In this document: piece after piece, positions 35,316 to 44,606 of the stretch | Numbering within the stretch: the stretch's first letter is position 1 | Layout: each line of letters opens with the position of its first letter | Assembly (NCBI GenBank): GCA_048262715.1 | Contig: JBLXEV010000001.1 | Span: forward strand, 372,001-436,000 | Origin: Albirhodobacter sp048262715 | GTDB taxonomy: Bacteria; Pseudomonadota; Alphaproteobacteria; Rhodobacterales; Rhodobacteraceae | Length of the DNA stretch: 64,000 nt | Direction of reading: 5' to 3' | The notes under the pieces: generated by a model | The model's database searches: none | What the model saw: the letters and a program-made list of their open reading frames with translations, nothing else | What the model was told of the DNA's origin: nothing | Translations under genes and position numbers: made by a program

Positions 35316-36373
35316 TGTTGACCAAAGCTGGCGCAGGCCGTCTGACCCATGCAGCCGCAGATCATCCGGCGGTGATGGAGCCGAAAATCGGCATCTTGTT
35401 TGCCAATCTGGGGACGCCTGACGGCACGGATTATTGGTCGATGCGGCGCTATTTGTCGGAATTCCTCTCCGATAAGCGTGTTGTCGATATCCCCGATTGG
35501 AAATGGCAGCCGCTGCTGCAGCTGATCATCCTCGCGCGCCGCCCGTTTACCTCGGGCGCGAATTACAAGCTGATCTGGAATAAGGAAGCGGATGAAAGCC
35601 CGCTGATGACGATCACCAAACAGCAGGTTGCGAAGCTCAAAATCGCCGCCGAGGCGCGCTATGGCGCGGAGGTGATGGTCGATTTCTGCATGCGCTACGG
35701 CAATCCGACAACGCAATCCGTGGTGGATAAGATGGTCGCGGCGGGCTGCGAAAAGATCCTCTTCGTGCCACTCTACCCGCAATATGCGGGCGCGACATCC
35801 GCCACCGCGAATGATGCGTTCTTCCGCGCGCTGATGAAGGTCAAACGCCAGCCCGCTGCAAGGATTGCGCCAGAGTATTTCGAGCGCCCGAGCTATATTG
35901 ACGCGCTGGCCGGATCGGTAGAGCGCGCCTATGCCGCCTTGCCGAGCAAGCCTGACGTGCTCGTCGCCTCCTATCACGGCATGCCGATCCGCTATCTGAT
36001 GGAGGGCGATCCCTATCACTGCCAATGCCAGAAAACCTCACGCCTGCTGCGCGAGCGGCTGGGCTGGGAGAAAGGCGCGATCGACACGACCTTCCAATCG
36101 GTGTTTGGCCGTGAGGAATGGCTCAAACCCTACACGGTTGAGCATGTCGCGGAATTGGCCAAGCAGGGCAAGAAGCATATCGCAGTGATCTCGCCCGCTT
36201 TCGCCTCCGATTGCATCGAGACGCTGGAGGAAATCAACGGCGAGATTCGCGAGGCATTCGAGCACGCGGGCGGCGAGACCTTCACCTATATTCCCTGCCT
36301 CAATGATGAGGACGCGCATATCTCCGCGCTGATGGAACTCGTTGAGGATAACCTCTTGGGTTGGATCAGCTAA
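35312..36373 (+). CDS. hemH: Ferrochelatase
   Basis: A 353-residue enzyme inserting Fe2+ into protoporphyrin IX, the last step of protoheme synthesis. Family segments include KIGILFANLGTPDGTDYWSMRRYLSEFLSDKRV, the catalytic His region LVASYHGMPIRYL and the Glu-containing ISPAFASDCIETLEEI. It is coupled to the methyltransferase gene and followed by a terminator. Near the cytochrome bc1 genes only in a broad sense (20 kb away). Confidence 0.96.
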   Translation: MMLTKAGAGRLTHAAADHPAVMEPKIGILFANLGTPDGTDYWSMRRYLSEFLSDKRVVDIPDWKWQPLLQLIILARRPFTSGANYKLIWNKEADESPLMTITKQQVAKLKIAAEARYGAEVMVDFCMRYGNPTTQSVVDKMVAAGCEKILFVPLYPQYAGATSATANDAFFRALMKVKRQPAARIAPEYFERPSYIDALAGSVERAYAALPSKPDVLVASYHGMPIRYLMEGDPYHCQCQKTSRLLRERLGWEKGAIDTTFQSVFGREEWLKPYTVEHVAELAKQGKKHIAVISPAFASDCIETLEEINGEIREAFEHAGGETFTYIPCLNDEDAHISALMELVEDNLLGWIS

Positions 36374-36410
36374 GAAGCCCATATGACCCCCATAGGGGTA
36401 ATCCAATGAA

Positions 36411-36438
36411 AAAGGGCAGGTCGTTTGACCTGCCCTTT
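36411..36438. terminator. Bidirectional terminator, hemH / L,D-transpeptidase
   Basis: A perfect 12-bp stem (36411-36422 with 36427-36438) has a GTTT loop, A-rich on the left and T-rich on the right. It lies between convergent genes. Confidence 0.9.
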
Positions 36439-36462
36439 CCTATTTAGATGCTTTGGCACGCC

Positions 36463-37080
36463 TTAAATCAGCAAGACCTGCGTGCCGACTTTGGTCAGAT
36501 CGAACAGCTCTTTGATGTGCTCATTGTAAAGCCCGATGCAGCCGTTCGAGGATTTGCGGCCGATCTTGCGCGTGTCATGCGTGCCATGGATCCGGTAATA
36601 CTGCCACGAGAGCCACAGAGCATGGGTGCCGAGCGGGTTATCCGGGCCTGCGGGCACGAAATCGGGCCACTCGGGGTTGCGCTCTTTCATCGACGGGGTC
36701 GGCGACCAAGTCGGCCCTTCCACCTTCTTGATGATCTCGGTCCGGCCGCGGCGCGTCAGGTCAGCAGTCAGCGGCACCGAGGTCGGGTAGAGCTTGTAGA
36801 TCGACTGATCTTCGGACCAGAAGTGCAGCGCGCGCGACACGGTATCGACGAGAACAGCGCCATTGGCCGTGTTGTCGAAATAGGGACGCCAGTCGAGGGT
36901 GCGGAACGAAGAGATATTGCGACGGTCATTGGTATAATCCGTCGTCTCATGGGTCTCGGATGTCGGGTCGTAAACCGCCTGCGTTTGTGCGAGGGCGGGG
37001 GCGGCAAGCCCTGCGCCGAGGGTTGCAGCGGCGGCCCCAAGGAAGCGGCGGCGGTCAAAAGGGGTGCGCGAGGCGGTCAT
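36463..37080 (-). CDS. L,D-transpeptidase (YkuD) with Tat signal
   Basis: A 205-residue periplasmic enzyme forming 3-3 crosslinks or attaching proteins to peptidoglycan. The N-terminus has a twin-arginine signal (FDRRRFLGAAAATLGAGLAAPALA, cleavage near residue 32). The YkuD active site is seen in IHGTHDTRKIGRKSSNGCIGLYN, with the catalytic Cys in the SNGCI motif. It is one of two such genes flanking a CAP-domain lipoprotein and is divergent from it. Confidence 0.92.
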   Translation of the reverse strand: MTASRTPFDRRRFLGAAAATLGAGLAAPALAQTQAVYDPTSETHETTDYTNDRRNISSFRTLDWRPYFDNTANGAVLVDTVSRALHFWSEDQSIYKLYPTSVPLTADLTRRGRTEIIKKVEGPTWSPTPSMKERNPEWPDFVPAGPDNPLGTHALWLSWQYYRIHGTHDTRKIGRKSSNGCIGLYNEHIKELFDLTKVGTQVLLI

Positions 37081-37275
37081 GTCTCAACTCCATCAGCCCC
37101 GAATCACTCGGGCATAGAAAACAGGGCTTAAAACCCACTATTTCGCCCTAATTATTGCGCTTCTGTTGCAGGTGCAAATCAAACCACTGTCATCTGCGCC
37201 GATCACGTAGAGTTGCGTTTGCCCCCGAGGCCGCAACACTGTATGGCTCGGCACCGTCACAAACGGGTAGGTCCT

Positions 37276-37785
37276 ATGTCTCGCATCGCTATCGTTTTGC
37301 TTTCGGTTTTGTCTCTCGCGGCTTGCGCATCGCAGCCTGAAGCGCGGTTTGGCGCGGATGGGAAGCCTTTGCCGCAGGTCTATAAGATCAAATCCTCGGA
37401 CGAGGCGAAGATCCCTTACCGCGTTCTGGATTCGCTCAACGCGCTGCGCTCCGCACGCGGTGTCGCGCCCGTGACCCTCAGCGCAGAGCTGACCGCCGCC
37501 GCCGCGACCCATTCGCGCGATATGTCGGTGCAGAACCGCGCTTGGCATTTCGGCTCTGACGGGTCCTCCCCGATCGACCGCGCCCGCCGCGCAGGCTACA
37601 TGGGCCAAGTCTTGGGGGAGGATATCTCCGAGACCTTCGAGACCGAATCCGAGACCCTTGCGGCATGGATGAATGTGCCGGATACGCGCGAAGTTCTGCT
37701 GAGCCCGGAAGCCCGCCAAATCGGGATCGCATGGCTGCAAGAGCCGACCGGAAAAATCTGGTGGACGCTGCTCACGGGGAGCTGA
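37276..37785 (+). CDS. CAP-domain (SCP/PR-1-like) lipoprotein
   Basis: A 169-residue protein with a lipobox (LSLAAC, Cys16). The CAP/SCP fold shows LDSLNALRSARGVAPVTLSAEL, the His/Glu site residues in AATHSRDMSVQNRAWHF and LGEDISETFETESETLAAWM, and the final QIGIAWLQEPTGKIWWTLL. Function of bacterial CAP proteins is poorly known. ATG 37276 fits the lipoprotein signal; the frame is open upstream. It lies between two L,D-transpeptidase genes and ends at a shared terminator. Confidence 0.88.
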   Translation: MSRIAIVLLSVLSLAACASQPEARFGADGKPLPQVYKIKSSDEAKIPYRVLDSLNALRSARGVAPVTLSAELTAAAATHSRDMSVQNRAWHFGSDGSSPIDRARRAGYMGQVLGEDISETFETESETLAAWMNVPDTREVLLSPEARQIGIAWLQEPTGKIWWTLLTGS

Positions 37786-37806
37786 TCCCATTGATCTAAA
37801 AGACTA

Positions 37807-37833
37807 AAAAGGGGGCCACGCTGGCCCCCTTTT
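37807..37833. terminator. Bidirectional terminator after CAP gene
   Basis: A perfect 12-bp stem (37807-37818 with 37822-37833) has a 3-base loop, with an A-run before and a T-run after. It sits between the convergent CAP-domain and L,D-transpeptidase genes. Confidence 0.92.
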
Positions 37834-37877
37834 CATATCTATCTGCCTGCCTGACTTAGCGGCGTGCCAACCTTCAA

Positions 37878-38405
37878 TCAGGGGAACAGGAAGATGACAG
37901 TGCCGTCCTGCACCATCGCCCAGATTTCCTCGATCTCGTCATCGGTGACCGAAATGCAGCCCGCAGTCCAATCGCGGCCACGGCCCTGATCCTTGCCCGC
38001 ACGGCCATGGATGAAAATATCCCCGCCCGGTTTCTTGCCCATTGCCTCTGCCTTCGCGACATCATTCGTGTTGGGATACGAAATCCCCAGCGAGAGGTGA
38101 TAGGCTGAATTCCAGTTCCGGCGATCGATCAGATAGGTGCCTTCTGGCGTCTTTGAATCGCCTTCGAACTCCTTGCGGCCAACGGGGTTGCCGCCCAGCG
38201 CGATCTCATAGGTCTTTACGACCTCGGTCCCGCTGATCAGATACATCTTGCGCTTCTTCTTGAAGACTTGGATCTGCGTGATCGGCGGCCCGTCATAGCG
38301 CAGCAAGCGCCGCTGGCGGGCAGGGGTATAGCTGAAGCTATCCCCGCCGCAGGCCGAGAGCAGGGCTATGGCCGAAAGGCCCATCATCGAACGACGGTTT
38401 AACAT
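37878..38405 (-). CDS. L,D-transpeptidase (YkuD) lipoprotein
   Basis: A 175-residue YkuD protein with a lipoprotein-type N-terminus (MLNRRSMMGLSAIALLSAC, Cys19). The catalytic region reads IFIHGRAGKDQGRGRDWTAGCISV, with HG and the SxGC-like TAGC motif. The twin Arg (NRRSMMG) could also route it through Tat. ATG 38405 is chosen for the signal sequence; the frame runs 27 codons further. Second L,D-transpeptidase of this cluster, apparently divergent in sequence from the one at 36.5 kb. Confidence 0.9.
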   Translation of the reverse strand: MLNRRSMMGLSAIALLSACGGDSFSYTPARQRRLLRYDGPPITQIQVFKKKRKMYLISGTEVVKTYEIALGGNPVGRKEFEGDSKTPEGTYLIDRRNWNSAYHLSLGISYPNTNDVAKAEAMGKKPGGDIFIHGRAGKDQGRGRDWTAGCISVTDDEIEEIWAMVQDGTVIFLFP

Positions 38406-38525
38406 GATCTGTCCTGTAGTGTTTTTGCTCGATTGCTTTTTTCTTTGCTCGTAGCTGAACACAGGTTGCTTGAGAAGGGGGATCAAACTCTCGTTATCGT
38501 GATCCGCGCGTGACTTTTAGCGTGA

Positions 38526-39803
38526 TCAGCGTGTGAATTCTGCCACCAATTCCACATGGGTTGACCAGCGGAATTGATCCACCACGGTCAGCCGTCCGAG
38601 GGAGAAACCCACCGCGAGCAAGCGTTTCGCATCGCGCGCGAAGGTGATCGGATTGCACGAAACATAGGCTACGCGTTTGGTATTTGAGAGCGCGATCTGG
38701 TTGATCTGCGCGTCCGCTCCGGCGCGTGGGGGATCCAGCACGACGACATCGAACTGATTCAGCTCATCGGGCAAAAGCGGGCGGCGGAACAGATCGCGCG
38801 CCTCGGTGGTGACGCGCTTGAGGCCTTGGGCCGAGCGCCATCCGGCGTCGAGCGCACGGATCATCGCAGGCTCTGATTCCACCGCGTGAACCTCGGAGAC
38901 TTCCGCCAGCGGCAGGGCAAACGTGCCGCATCCGGTGAACAGATCCACGATTCGCGGCGCATCGCCTACAATCGCCTTCACCGCCTCCAGAAGCGCCGCC
39001 TCACCGTGGCGCGTGGCTTGCAAGAATGCGCCGGAGGGGGGCTGCACGCGGGCCTTGCCCATGGTCTGCTGGGCGGGCGCACGCGTCGCGACCGCCTCGC
39101 CATTCCACGAAATCCGCGCGAGGGCGTGGCGTTCGGCCAGCCCTGCCAGATCGGTGAACAGCGCGGTATCCATCTCCTTGCCGCCCTCGCAGGCCATATC
39201 GACGCCTGAATCGGAGAGGGTCAGCGTGAAGGCGACCTCGCCCTTGCGCGATCCGCCCAGAGCTGTCGCCTCATGCGCTGCGGGCAGCGCCGCCATCAGC
39301 GCGGGATCGAGCAACTGGCATTCAGGGATCTCGATGACTGTATCAGAGGCCCGCGCATGGAAGCCGACCAGCGTGCCCTTCTTCGTGCGCCGCCCCGTCA
39401 CAACCGCACGGCGGCGCGAGCGGGCGGGCGAGGTCAGCGTAGCCGAGGCCCGCGCCTCGATGCCTTGCCCGCGCAGCGCGGTCTCAACCACCTCTGCCTT
39501 CCACCGCGCGACAAATGCCTCGCTTGCATGTTGCAACACGCATCCGCCGCAGGCGCGGTAATGGGCGCAGGGCGCTTTGACGCGATCCTCGGACGGGGTG
39601 ACGATCTTGGGCGCGGTGATCCGCGCCTCGCCTGTGTCCTCCACCACCTCACCCGGCAGCGCCATGGCGACATAGATCGGGCCGTCCGGCGTCTCGGCAA
39701 TCGCATCGCCCAGATGCCCGAGGCGGGTGATGGTGAGCGTCTTGCGCGCGGCGGGCGTTTGAGGCGTGTCGGTCTGCGGGGCGTCAGAAGGCTGGCTGGA
39801 CAT
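38526..39803 (-). CDS. RNA m5U methyltransferase (TrmA/RlmD class)
   Basis: A 425-residue SAM-dependent RNA uracil-C5 methyltransferase. It has an N-terminal TRAM-like part, an Fe-S cluster motif CAHYRACGGC (Cys ligands near residue 79), SAM motif DLFTGCGTFALPLAE, the VLDPPRAGADAQ segment and the nucleophile Cys in YVSCNPITFARD. Whether it modifies 23S rRNA or tRNA cannot be told. It follows the ABC exporter by 12 bases, as the last gene of a five-gene run starting with hslO. Confidence 0.9.
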   Translation of the reverse strand: MSSQPSDAPQTDTPQTPAARKTLTITRLGHLGDAIAETPDGPIYVAMALPGEVVEDTGEARITAPKIVTPSEDRVKAPCAHYRACGGCVLQHASEAFVARWKAEVVETALRGQGIEARASATLTSPARSRRRAVVTGRRTKKGTLVGFHARASDTVIEIPECQLLDPALMAALPAAHEATALGGSRKGEVAFTLTLSDSGVDMACEGGKEMDTALFTDLAGLAERHALARISWNGEAVATRAPAQQTMGKARVQPPSGAFLQATRHGEAALLEAVKAIVGDAPRIVDLFTGCGTFALPLAEVSEVHAVESEPAMIRALDAGWRSAQGLKRVTTEARDLFRRPLLPDELNQFDVVVLDPPRAGADAQINQIALSNTKRVAYVSCNPITFARDAKRLLAVGFSLGRLTVVDQFRWSTHVELVAEFTR

Positions 39804-39815
39804 GGTTGGCGGCTC

Positions 39816-41639
39816 CTATTCGGCCGCCTCCTTATCATCATCGCAGCCGATGAATCCACCCGATTGACGCTCCCAATAGCGCGCATAAAGCCCGTTCCGC
39901 GCCAGCAGTTCCGCATGCGATCCGGTCTCGACGATCTTGCCATCCTCCAGCACCACGATCCGGTCCATCTCCGCGATGGTGGAAAGGCGGTGCGCGATCG
40001 CAAGCACGGTTTTGCCCTCCATCACGCGGGTCAGCGCGTCTTGGATCGAGGCCTCCACTTCACTATCCAGCGCCGACGTTGCCTCATCCAGCACAAGGAT
40101 CGGCGCGTCTTTCAGGAAGGCGCGGGCCAGCGCGATGCGTTGGCGTTGCCCGCCCGAAAGTTTCACCCCGCGCTCGCCCAGAGCCGCATCATAGCCGCGC
40201 TTGCCCGTGTGATCCTCCAGTTTGAGGATGAATTCATGCGCTTCGGCGGCCTTCGCGGCGGCGATGATCTCCTCATCGCTCGCATCGGGCCGCCCGTAGA
40301 GGATATTCTCGCGCGCAGAGCGGTTGAACATCGCGGTCTCCTGCGTGACCATCCCGATGTTGCGGCGCAGGCTTTCCTGCGTCACATCCCGCAGGTCTTG
40401 CCCGTCGATCAGCACGCTGCCCGCCTCGGTATCGTAGAGCCGTAAGAGCACGGAGACGAGCGTGGATTTCCCCGCGCCCGATGCACCGACAATGCCGATC
40501 CGCTCGCCCGCGTCGATCGCCAGATCAATCCGGTCCAGCCCGCCCTTCTTGCGGCCATAAGCGAAGGACACGGCGTCAAATGTGATCGCACCCTCGGCGC
40601 GCGGCATCTCCACCGCATCCGCGCGATCTTGCAGCGTATGCGGCGGGGTCAGGGTTTTCATCCCGTCTTCGACCTCGCCGACCGAGGCCCAGATCCCCAT
40701 CAGCGACATCGACACCCAGCCCGACATCTGCGCGATCCGCATCGCGATGGAGCCGGAAGTGGCGATATCGCCCGCTGTCGCTTGGCCCTGCTGCCACAGC
40801 ACAATCGCGCCGCCCACCAGCATCAGCGGTAGAAGGCCGGAAAACGCCATCTGCGTCGCTCGGTAGCCAGTGTTGATCCGCCCGAAGCCAATCGCTTTCT
40901 CGCGGAATTTCGCCATGGATTTGAGGGCTTCGCGATCCTCGAACTCGGCATGGGCGAAGAGCTTCACCGTCTTGATATTGGTAATCGTATCGACCACTTG
41001 CCCTGTCACCATCGCCCGCGCAGCGGCCCGTTCTGCTGATTTTCCGCGCACCTTGGGCAGGAACCAGCGGATCAGCGCGATATAAGCCACGAGCCAAACT
41101 GCCAGCCCGACCGCCCCCAAGATATCAATCCCGACCAACAGCAGGATCGAGCCGACGACGGAGGCCAATGCGAAAGCGCCGGTGTTGATCGTCTCGGAGG
41201 CGACATCGGTTACAGCGCGGGCGGTCTGCATCTGTTTCTGGGCGATCCGTCCGGCGAAATCATTGTCGAAGAAGGTGACCGACTGCCCCATCGTCCAGCG
41301 ATGCAATCGTGAGAGGACCAGCGGCATCACATTGGGGTTCACCCAGATATTCGAGCTGGCCGAGCTGGCCGCGAAGACAAGCGGGCGCAGGATCAGGTAG
41401 AAGACGACATAGCCGCCAATCAGCATCAGGTTTTGCCCGAAGAAGGCCTCTGGCCCCGCCAGCGTCGCGTCGATCACCATGCCCAGAAGCAGCGCGGCCA
41501 GCACATCCATCGTCCCCGCCAAGGCCGAGAGCACCGCCGCGATTGAAAGCGTCGGCCAGCTTCCTTCCAGGCACCAGCGCATGAAACGCCCGAGGCTTTG
41601 CGGTGGGTTGCCCGTGGCAGGTCGGAATGGATCAAACAT
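39816..41639 (-). CDS. ABC exporter, fused permease-ATPase
   Basis: A 607-residue half-transporter with six helices (about residues 30-320) and a C-terminal ATPase: Walker A GASGAGKST, signature KLSGGQRQR, Walker B ILVLDEATSAL and an H-loop AIAHRLSTI. The length and layout are of the MsbA/MDR type. Substrate unknown; lipids or drugs are common in this group. It lies 48 bases after the tRNA nucleotidyltransferase and 12 before the RNA methyltransferase. Confidence 0.93.
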   Translation of the reverse strand: MFDPFRPATGNPPQSLGRFMRWCLEGSWPTLSIAAVLSALAGTMDVLAALLLGMVIDATLAGPEAFFGQNLMLIGGYVVFYLILRPLVFAASSASSNIWVNPNVMPLVLSRLHRWTMGQSVTFFDNDFAGRIAQKQMQTARAVTDVASETINTGAFALASVVGSILLLVGIDILGAVGLAVWLVAYIALIRWFLPKVRGKSAERAAARAMVTGQVVDTITNIKTVKLFAHAEFEDREALKSMAKFREKAIGFGRINTGYRATQMAFSGLLPLMLVGGAIVLWQQGQATAGDIATSGSIAMRIAQMSGWVSMSLMGIWASVGEVEDGMKTLTPPHTLQDRADAVEMPRAEGAITFDAVSFAYGRKKGGLDRIDLAIDAGERIGIVGASGAGKSTLVSVLLRLYDTEAGSVLIDGQDLRDVTQESLRRNIGMVTQETAMFNRSARENILYGRPDASDEEIIAAAKAAEAHEFILKLEDHTGKRGYDAALGERGVKLSGGQRQRIALARAFLKDAPILVLDEATSALDSEVEASIQDALTRVMEGKTVLAIAHRLSTIAEMDRIVVLEDGKIVETGSHAELLARNGLYARYWERQSGGFIGCDDDKEAAE

Positions 41640-41687
41640 ATTACGCCTTTCAATTGCCCGCAGGATATAGGGCGCTGGCGGGATCTT

Positions 41688-42851
41688 TCACAGTAAATCA
41701 GTTCGCGTGAGGGTGAAGCCGGAGGCGATCCAGCGTGCTTCCAGCTCTTTCAACCGCGCGCCGAGCGCGGGGCCGGTATAGTCTGGCATCAGATCTTCCG
41801 GTTTAATGGGGAAGCGTGCGGCCGCGCCGAGGGTGATCTCGGCTGCAATCTCCTCAGGGCCGCCCTGCGGCATCTCGAACAGCGCCGCGCGCAGCACCAT
41901 CGTATCGCTTGCCGCTGCCGCGCCCAGCCGATAGCCCAGCTCGCGCGGGCCAGCGGTGCCCGTTGCGGCCTCCCGCAGCAGCGATACGCGCTTGGCCTCG
42001 GCTTTTGACAACCGTAACGCATTGGCCACATCTTCGCCGCCCAGAGCCGCGAGGCGTGTGACCCAATCGGCCTTCGGCGCGAGATGGATCAACGGCCCCA
42101 GCGCGCGCGGATCGGCCCCTGCGAGAACCTGCGCCAGAACGCCCGCCGCCTGCATCGAGCAGATCGCGGGCAAAGGATCGGGCGCGGCGAGCAGCTTGCG
42201 CATCTCATTGCCGATCCGCTCGCGCGAGAGCCGCACCATACCATCCGCATGGGCGGCACAGGCGGCGAGGCCGTCTTCGTCCAGATCCTCGCCGTACCAC
42301 GCGGTGAACCGGAAGAACCGCAGGATCCGCAGATAGTCCTCGCGGATCCGCGTTTCCGCATCACCGACAAACCGCACCCGCCGCGCCGCGAGATCACGCA
42401 GCCCGTCGCCCAGCGGATCCAGCACTGCGCCCGAAGCCTCGGCGTAAAGCGCGTTCATCGTGAAATCGCGGCGCTGGGCGTCATCAAGGATCTGCGACGA
42501 GAACGCGACTTTTGCGCTGCGGCCATCGGTGGCTATATCGCGGCGGAAGGTGGTGATCTCATGCGGGATGCCGCCCGCGATCACGGTGACCGTGCCGTGT
42601 TCAATCCCCGTGGGGATCGGCTTGAACCCCGCCGCCTCCGCCAAGCGCACCACGGTTTCGGGCAGCGCATCGGTGGACATATCAATATCGGAGACCGCAG
42701 CACCCAAGAGCGCATTGCGCACGCAGCCGCCCACCAGATAGGCGCGATGCCCCGCATCGGTCAGCATTTTGAGCACCGCTTGGGTCTCGAAGCGGTGCAG
42801 CCACTCGCCGCTGATCACGGCGTCAGCGCCTTGCGCGCGCGCGGAACTCAT
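41688..42851 (-). CDS. CCA tRNA nucleotidyltransferase family protein
   Basis: A 387-residue class II nucleotidyltransferase that adds CCA to tRNA 3' ends (or acts as a poly(A) polymerase). The catalytic GG/DxD site is LVGGCVRNALLGAAVSDIDMSTD, followed by RRDIATDG, FTMNALYAE and the RREDYLRI-like EDYLRILRFFRF segment. Its start overlaps the Nudix stop by 4 bases. Alphaproteobacteria usually have one such gene, so CCA addition is the likely role. Confidence 0.92.
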   Translation of the reverse strand: MSSARAQGADAVISGEWLHRFETQAVLKMLTDAGHRAYLVGGCVRNALLGAAVSDIDMSTDALPETVVRLAEAAGFKPIPTGIEHGTVTVIAGGIPHEITTFRRDIATDGRSAKVAFSSQILDDAQRRDFTMNALYAEASGAVLDPLGDGLRDLAARRVRFVGDAETRIREDYLRILRFFRFTAWYGEDLDEDGLAACAAHADGMVRLSRERIGNEMRKLLAAPDPLPAICSMQAAGVLAQVLAGADPRALGPLIHLAPKADWVTRLAALGGEDVANALRLSKAEAKRVSLLREAATGTAGPRELGYRLGAAAASDTMVLRAALFEMPQGGPEEIAAEITLGAAARFPIKPEDLMPDYTGPALGARLKELEARWIASGFTLTRTDLL

Positions 42852-43444
42852 TGGGCCATCCGGTCTGCGAGCGCGCGCAGAATACGCGCCGTCGCGCCCC
42901 AGATATAATAGGGGCCGTAAGGCACGGTGTAATATTGCCGCCGTGTTCCGCGCCAGCGCCGCCCTTCAATGCGGAACTTCGTCAGATCGGCCAGATGCGA
43001 GAGCGGCACAAAGAAGATTTCTTCGACCTCTCCGGCCTCCGCGCGCGGGGTAAACGGACCGGTAATCCGCGCGAAGACGGGGGTGACGTGAAAGCCTGTC
43101 ACCGTCTCATGCGGCTCGAATCGGCCCAGCACCTCGACCGAGGCCGGATCCAGCCCGACTTCCTCATGCGCCTCTCGCAAAGCGGCGGCGGTGGGGGTGG
43201 CATCAGTGGGGTCAACCTTCCCCCCGGGGAAGGCGATCTGTCCGGGATGGTGGCGCAATTGCGAGGACCGTTTGGTGAGCATCAGCTCCGCCCCCGAATG
43301 GCCCTCGCGAAACGCAGCCAAAACCCCCGCCTCTCGAAGCGCTCGGCCTTCCGGCAGCACGATATCGGGGTTCAGGTCATAATCCGATGACGGCCGCCCC
43401 GGCTGCGCCAAGGCACGCAGGATCGGGGCGAGCGGATCATTCAT
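42848..43444 (-). CDS. Nudix hydrolase (CoA pyrophosphatase-like)
   Basis: A 198-residue Nudix enzyme. The Nudix box is GGKVDPTDATPTAAALREAHEEVGL, preceded by the LRHHPGQIAFPG stretch typical of coenzyme A pyrophosphatases (NudL-type). ATG 43444 overlaps the hslO stop by 8 bases; the frame extends 12 codons back. Part of the hslO-nudix-cca-ABC-methyltransferase run, all on the minus strand. Confidence 0.92.
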   Translation of the reverse strand: MNDPLAPILRALAQPGRPSSDYDLNPDIVLPEGRALREAGVLAAFREGHSGAELMLTKRSSQLRHHPGQIAFPGGKVDPTDATPTAAALREAHEEVGLDPASVEVLGRFEPHETVTGFHVTPVFARITGPFTPRAEAGEVEEIFFVPLSHLADLTKFRIEGRRWRGTRRQYYTVPYGPYYIWGATARILRALADRMAQ

Positions 43445-44483
43445 CTTTTGCCTCAGGCGCCGGTTTCTCGATCGGTTCACCCTCGGGTGTCACGGTCGCC
43501 TCAAACCCGAGTGAGAGCGGATCAAACACGTAATGCGCGCCGCAGAACTGGCAATCCGCCGTTACCGTGCCCTCTTCGGTGGTCATCGAGCGGATATCCT
43601 TAGCGGAATAGATCGCCAAGGAGTCGCGCACGCGGTCCGCCGAACAGGTGCAGCCGAATTCCACCCGCTGCGGATCATAGACGCGCGGTTGCTCCTCATG
43701 GAACAGGCGCACCAGAAGATCCGTCGGGTGCACGCTCGGGCCGATCAGCTCCAATTGCTCCACCGTATCGAGCAGCAGATTGGCGCGATTCCAGTTCTCC
43801 GCATCCTCGCCTTGCAAAATATCCGCGCCCTCAACGAGGCGCTCGCCAATTTGCGATGGATCTTGCGGCGCGGCATCGGCCATCAGCGGCGAGGCTTTCG
43901 GCATGGTTTGCAGCATCATGCCGCCCGCGCGCCAGCGTTCACCCTCTCCCGGAAGCGTGGAGCGCCCGAAGGCGAGCGAGAACCGCGTCGGCAATTGCTC
44001 GGATTGCGCGAAATAGGTCTGTGCGCAGGCCGACAGCGATCCCCCCGTGAGCGGCGTGATCCCTTGGTAGGGCGTGGTGCCTTCGCCTTGGTCGATCAGC
44101 ACCGCGAAATAGCCATCCCCGATCTGGGCGAATCCGTCCCCGTTCAGATCGACCGCCTCCCGATCAAAGCTCGCCCAGCCGCGAATCCCTGCGGGCGCGC
44201 CATCGCTGGCGGGGGCGTAGTAATCGGTGGCGATGATCCGGATCGGGCCGTTGCCGCGGATTTGCAGCGACAGCTTCCAGCGCAGCTTCATCGTCTGGCC
44301 GATCAGCGCGGTCAGCAACGCGACCTCGGCGACCAGCGCTTCGATCACGGGCGGGTAATCATGCTGCGACAAAACCTGCTCCAAAACGCCGTCAAGCCGC
44401 GCAACGCGGCCCCGCACATCGGGCAGGTCAAGTTGGAATGGTAGGACGGTATCGTCCCAAGCGATTTGCGAAAGCGTGCTCAT
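43437..44483 (-). CDS. hslO: Redox-regulated chaperone Hsp33
   Basis: A 348-residue holdase activated by oxidation. The four zinc-binding cysteines of the C-terminal switch domain are in CTCSADRVRDSL (CxC) and ADCQFCGAHY (CxxC). ATG 44483 gives the MSTLSQIAWDDTVLPFQLD start; the open frame continues 59 codons upstream across the divergent promoter and is not used. A long C-terminal tail after the zinc domain, rich in Glu and Pro, is slightly unusual. First gene of a five-gene run. Confidence 0.95.
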   Translation of the reverse strand: MSTLSQIAWDDTVLPFQLDLPDVRGRVARLDGVLEQVLSQHDYPPVIEALVAEVALLTALIGQTMKLRWKLSLQIRGNGPIRIIATDYYAPASDGAPAGIRGWASFDREAVDLNGDGFAQIGDGYFAVLIDQGEGTTPYQGITPLTGGSLSACAQTYFAQSEQLPTRFSLAFGRSTLPGEGERWRAGGMMLQTMPKASPLMADAAPQDPSQIGERLVEGADILQGEDAENWNRANLLLDTVEQLELIGPSVHPTDLLVRLFHEEQPRVYDPQRVEFGCTCSADRVRDSLAIYSAKDIRSMTTEEGTVTADCQFCGAHYVFDPLSLGFEATVTPEGEPIEKPAPEAKDE

Positions 44484-44606
44484 ATGATGTTCCTGTCCCC
44501 GCCAGTAGGGTCTTGGCCCCGAAACGGGGTAATTTCGAAGATGTCTTGGCTGGCATACCGTGCCTATATAGGGTCGGCAACCGATGACCCAAGGGGGAGA
44601 GCGCAG

